Shown here in pieces: positions 60,513 through 64,000 of a stretch of 64,000 nt of DNA. A program made the position numbers and the translations under genes. The notes beneath the pieces were generated by a model. That model saw nothing but the letters and a program-made list of their open reading frames with translations. It did not search any database and was not told the origin of the DNA. Source of the stretch: Legionella maioricensis (GTDB lineage Bacteria; Pseudomonadota; Gammaproteobacteria; Legionellales; Legionellaceae); the NCBI RefSeq assembly GCF_023618015.1, contig NZ_JAJKBJ010000005.1:62001-126000 (forward strand). Reading direction: 5' to 3'. How positions within the stretch are numbered: position 1 is the first letter of the stretch; every line of letters starts with the position of its first letter.

Positions 60513-63095
60513 CTAACGAGTACTTGAAAGCGCTTCGACCAGCTTTTGGTGGAGGATTTCTTTTTCTTCCGCGTCAAGCGGTTGCCCGTTTTTATTGGTA
60601 ATATAGAACATATCTTCAGCTCGCTCTCCAGCCGTTGCAATTTTTGCGTTATGCAAATGAATGGCTAAGGTAAGAAATACACTACTTATTGTTGCTAATA
60701 ATCCAGGCCTGTCATTAGCCACCAAAAACAAACGGGTGTGATGATTGAGATTATCTTCATTGTAAGTGATTTGCGTTTTAACATTAAAATGCGCTAAAGC
60801 TCTTGATAGTCTTTTTCGTGTAACGGGAGGTAAATGATCTTTATCGGCCAAATGAAGACACAAATCCTGTTGGATTGCAGTGGATCTTTGCTCATCGAAA
60901 AAGGCCTGGTTTTGCTCATCCAGAATGATGTAAGTGTCCAAATCAAACTGGTTATCACAGGTAATGATTGCTGCTTCTTGAATCGTTACATGATGATTAC
61001 TTAGAACAGAAGTAGTTATGGTAAACCGCTCGTCACGATGAGGCATATAAATAAACACTTCAGTTCCACCTTGACTGTGATGAGGCATAATCATCACTAA
61101 AGGAAATTGCTTTGCCATAAGAATCGCTTTACTATGTCTTGCGATGACCTCTGGTGATTCATGAAGAAAATATTTTCCTTTAAATTTATCCCACAATTGT
61201 TGAATGGTTTCTGGCGAAATACCTTCTGAAATCATGATACTTAAAGCATATTGTTTTCGAGCAGCAATGAGTGCTGTTTCATCCATCAATTCTTGTTCTT
61301 TATGGAACATGTGTTTTGTAGCACGATATAATTCTTTGAGAAGAGAGTCTTTCCAGGCATTCCACAGCGCAGGATTAGTACCACAAATATCAGCCACAGT
61401 GAGCAAGTAGAGGTAATCCAGATATCCGGGGTGGGGTAATAACTGGCAAAAATGTTCTATGGTTTTTGGATCATAAATATCTTGTCGCTGGGCTGTCTGC
61501 GACATTAACAGGTGATGGCGAACAAGCCAAATTAATAATTCGGTATCTTCTTCGTCCAAATGGTGATGTTGAGCAAATTGTTGGGCTTCAATGGCGCCTA
61601 GTTCTGAATGATCGCCTCCTCGACCTTTTGCAATATCATGAAACAAAGCACTTAAATATAAAATTTCAGGTTTTGCCAAAGTCGCCATTACTTTGGCGCA
61701 TAGCGGGAATTGTCTGGCATATTGTTCTTGTTTGAATCGAGATATATTACGGATTACAAATAAAGTATGTTGATCCACGGTATAAACATGAAATAAATCA
61801 TATTGCATTTGTCCCGTTACTGTCGCAAAGCAATCAAGATAATGGGCTAAAACTCCATAGCGGTTCATTCTTTGCAGTGCTTCGTAAGGGTCATGACCGG
61901 TTTTCAGAATATTGATAAACGTTTCTTTGATTTCAGGTGATGCTTTAAGGCGTCTGCTTATTAAATATAAAGACTCTCGAATTAAGCGGATGGTACTCGC
62001 TCTGACTCCCGCAATATCTGGACGTTTTGCTAGCCACAAAAACAGCTTCAGTAGTGCTTGAGGATGCTGATTAAATACCCGCATATTGCGGACTTCGATA
62101 TAGTTATTTGATAATTGGAATTCGTTATCCAGATGAGTTAGTTTTTGTTTTTGATGATGAACAATGGTTTCATCAAACCATTGTAAGAGCATTTCATTGA
62201 GCTCTCTATTGCGTTTAATGACTTTAAAATAGTCCTTCATAAATTGTTCTATGGCTAAGGAGTGGGGGCCATCTGTATAACCAAAAACCTGAGCCAGCTT
62301 CACTTGATAGTCAAAGGACAAACGTTCTTCCGGTTTTTCTGCAAGCATATGCAAGGCAAAACGAACTCTCCAGAGGAAATGTTGGCAATAGGTCAGTTCT
62401 TCATATTCTTTATCAGTAATAAATCCATAGCTTATTCCATCTGCTAATTTTTTTACATTAAAGTGGCGTTTACTGATACTGAGTAATACTTGTAAATCAC
62501 GTAATCCACCAGGTCCATATTTAACATTCGGTTCGAGGTTATAAGCAGTTTCCCCGTATTTGGCATAACGGTTTTTCTGTTCTTTTTGTTTGGCGAAAAA
62601 ATACTCATGGCTTGGCCACATGTGAAGAGGGTGCGTTTGATAGATTAATTCCTCCATTAAAGCACCGCGACCACATAATAAATACATATCCATAATACTG
62701 GAGATAACACTTAAATCCTGAGCTGCCAGTTCAGCACAGGATTGCACATTAGTTATTTGATGACTTACCTCCAGGCCTACATCCCAACAATCCTGAATAA
62801 ATGTTTGTGCCCGATGCAACTGTGTTTTAGAGACTTTATCTGTATGAATTAGTAATAAATCAATATCAGAATGAAGTTGCAATTCTCTACGACCATAGCT
62901 TCCCAGAGCAAGTAAGCAAAAATGATCACCCAGATCGAGTTTGTTGTTAACAAATAAATTAATTAAAATAGAGTCAATAAAGACAGCTAATTTACGAGTA
63001 ATGGTACTGATATTAGCTTTTTGAGTGAACTCAGCGCACAGTTCTTCCTTGAACTGTTTAATGGTATTTTTAAGGCTATGATTATCGTTCTTCAT
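60513..63095 (-). CDS. glnD: Bifunctional uridylyltransferase/uridylyl-removing enzyme GlnD
   Basis: An 860-residue nitrogen sensor that uridylylates and de-uridylylates PII proteins. The nucleotidyltransferase site is LGSYGRRELQLHSDIDLLL (about residues 66-84). The HD domain carries ALFHDIAKGRGGDHSELG (near residue 485), and two ACT domains occupy the last ~170 residues, with LFLVANDRPGLLATISSVF in the second. All hallmark residues are intact and length is close to E. coli GlnD (890). It overlaps the end of map by 14 bases. Confidence 0.95.
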   Translation of the reverse strand: MKNDNHSLKNTIKQFKEELCAEFTQKANISTITRKLAVFIDSILINLFVNNKLDLGDHFCLLALGSYGRRELQLHSDIDLLLIHTDKVSKTQLHRAQTFIQDCWDVGLEVSHQITNVQSCAELAAQDLSVISSIMDMYLLCGRGALMEELIYQTHPLHMWPSHEYFFAKQKEQKNRYAKYGETAYNLEPNVKYGPGGLRDLQVLLSISKRHFNVKKLADGISYGFITDKEYEELTYCQHFLWRVRFALHMLAEKPEERLSFDYQVKLAQVFGYTDGPHSLAIEQFMKDYFKVIKRNRELNEMLLQWFDETIVHHQKQKLTHLDNEFQLSNNYIEVRNMRVFNQHPQALLKLFLWLAKRPDIAGVRASTIRLIRESLYLISRRLKASPEIKETFINILKTGHDPYEALQRMNRYGVLAHYLDCFATVTGQMQYDLFHVYTVDQHTLFVIRNISRFKQEQYARQFPLCAKVMATLAKPEILYLSALFHDIAKGRGGDHSELGAIEAQQFAQHHHLDEEDTELLIWLVRHHLLMSQTAQRQDIYDPKTIEHFCQLLPHPGYLDYLYLLTVADICGTNPALWNAWKDSLLKELYRATKHMFHKEQELMDETALIAARKQYALSIMISEGISPETIQQLWDKFKGKYFLHESPEVIARHSKAILMAKQFPLVMIMPHHSQGGTEVFIYMPHRDERFTITTSVLSNHHVTIQEAAIITCDNQFDLDTYIILDEQNQAFFDEQRSTAIQQDLCLHLADKDHLPPVTRKRLSRALAHFNVKTQITYNEDNLNHHTRLFLVANDRPGLLATISSVFLTLAIHLHNAKIATAGERAEDMFYITNKNGQPLDAEEKEILHQKLVEALSSTR

Positions 63096-63846
63096 TGCGC
63101 AGAGTTAAAATTTCAACACCAGTATCAGTGACGAGGAGGGTATGTTCCCACTGAGCTGAGAGGCTATGATCTTTAGTCACTACAGTCCAATTATCAGGTA
63201 ACAAGCGTGTTTGATGCTTACCAATGTTAACCATGGGCTCAATGGTAAAAGTCATTCCGGGTACCAGACTCATTCCTGTTCCGGGTACGCCATAATGCAA
63301 TACTTGGGGATCTTCATGAAATACGCGACCAATACCGTGACCGCAATAATCGCGCACTACAGAACAACGATTTTTTTCAGCGTGTTGCTGAATGGCATAA
63401 CCTATGTCACCTAACAAAGCGCCTGGTTTGACCATATCGATTCCGATAAACAAACAATCATGAGCAATTTGCACGACATGTTTGGCCTTAACGGAAGGGG
63501 TGCCGACAATAAACATTTTACTGCTATCGCCATGGTATTCATCTTTAATAACGGTTACATCAATATTGATGATGTCGCCATTTTTTAAAGTCTTTTTTCC
63601 GGGTATTCCATGACAGACTACATGATTTATAGAGGTACAAATCGATTTAGGAAATCCGTTATAATTCAAGGGGGCAGGAATGGCTTTTTGCACATTAACA
63701 ATATAATCATGACAAATAGTATTTAGCTCATCAGTGCTTACTCCCTCTTGAACATAAGGTCCAATCATTTCAAGCACTTCACCTGCAAGTCGGCCAGCAA
63801 CACGCATTTTTTCTATTTCATCAGCTATTTTAATTGTAACGGCCAT
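63082..63846 (-). CDS. map: Type I methionine aminopeptidase
   Basis: A 254-residue metalloenzyme that removes N-terminal methionine. The metal ligands and active-site residues are visible: the histidine of HVVCHGIPG, Asp in NIDVTV and YHGDSSKM, His in GHGIGRVFHEDP, Glu in FTIEPMVN, and Glu in AQWEHTLL. Length matches the E. coli enzyme (264). It lies upstream of and overlaps glnD. In many relatives map diverges from rpsB, which would lie just beyond the window. Confidence 0.96.
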   Translation of the reverse strand: MAVTIKIADEIEKMRVAGRLAGEVLEMIGPYVQEGVSTDELNTICHDYIVNVQKAIPAPLNYNGFPKSICTSINHVVCHGIPGKKTLKNGDIINIDVTVIKDEYHGDSSKMFIVGTPSVKAKHVVQIAHDCLFIGIDMVKPGALLGDIGYAIQQHAEKNRCSVVRDYCGHGIGRVFHEDPQVLHYGVPGTGMSLVPGMTFTIEPMVNIGKHQTRLLPDNWTVVTKDHSLSAQWEHTLLVTDTGVEILTLRNEER

Positions 63847-64000
63847 TATCTATATCCAAAAATAAAAAATTAAAACTTAGAAACGCGCCCATTGTTCATT
63901 GTAAAATTTAATTCAACCAGTTGATTATCTAAGCACTAGCTCACTAAATAAACATTGATACTGGGACATTTAATAATGTTAGCACATGCAATAGTTGAGC
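63847..64000. other. Region upstream of map to the window end
   Basis: A 154-base AT-rich stretch with no open frame. It presumably contains the map promoter and, in the other direction, the leader of the next gene outside the window. No specific element could be placed. Confidence 0.4.

Overview
The window looks like a chromosomal segment of a Legionella-type gammaproteobacterium, probably not L. pneumophila itself. The reasons are moderate-to-low GC, a gammaproteobacterial housekeeping set (guaBA, gatCAB, glnD-map, clpB, rnpB, fis, suhB|trmJ-iscS), and several large proteins without housekeeping homology that resemble Dot/Icm effectors: a eukaryote-like IQM-type domain protein, a 25-residue repeat protein, a kinase remnant and a frameshifted F-box/ankyrin-like protein. 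There is no phage, insertion sequence, CRISPR array, tRNA or rRNA. The only RNA gene I recognise is RNase P RNA.

Layout. Positions 1-4.2 kb hold the tail of a likely GH18 chitinase, a secreted DUF1566 protein, a GC-rich phosphotransferase that looks transferred, and cfa. From 4.7 to 8.9 kb lies the giant helicase gene lhr. From 9.2 to 13.6 kb a minus-strand cluster encodes a FecR-domain protein, an outer-membrane-like protein and a CHASE2 adenylate cyclase. From 13.9 to 25 kb is an accessory stretch: pentapeptide repeat protein, MATE pump, GNAT, acylphosphatase, a shikimate-kinase-like/LuxR fusion, a candidate effector, a Spy-like protein, a VOC fragment next to gloA, a signal-peptide-bearing deformylase, a Gly/Ser/Asn/Thr repeat protein, a beta-barrel protein and a frameshifted effector-like gene. 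From 25 to 32 kb are clpB, an SppA-like protease, a second DUF1566 protein and a PEBP protein.

From 31.3 to 34.9 kb suhB diverges from trmJ-iscS-iscU-like-iscA. This is the E. coli arrangement, but iscR, hscBA and fdx are absent. The IscU-like protein has lost its cluster ligands and IscS lacks its usual C-terminal tail. A tandem array of palindromic repeats, fis and rnpB follow, then a broken kinase gene and gatCAB. From 40.7 to 44.2 kb a fused anthranilate synthase gene is translationally coupled to clcA. The IQM-domain candidate effector and a quinone oxidoreductase come next. From 47.3 to 54.3 kb ugpAEC, a DUF1189 protein, an alpha/beta hydrolase and fadE form a compact run that suggests glycerophosphodiester and fatty-acid use. 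The rest holds a HAD dehalogenase, minDE without an adjacent minC, guaB-guaA-tadA, and map-glnD.

Intergenic gaps repeatedly carry a palindromic element with CGTCATCYCGA-type arms, at about 1.9, 9.0, 11.5, 34.9-35.3 and 60.4 kb. A second short repeat occurs at 11.6 and 54.3 kb. All identifications come from reading the sequence; no database search was run.
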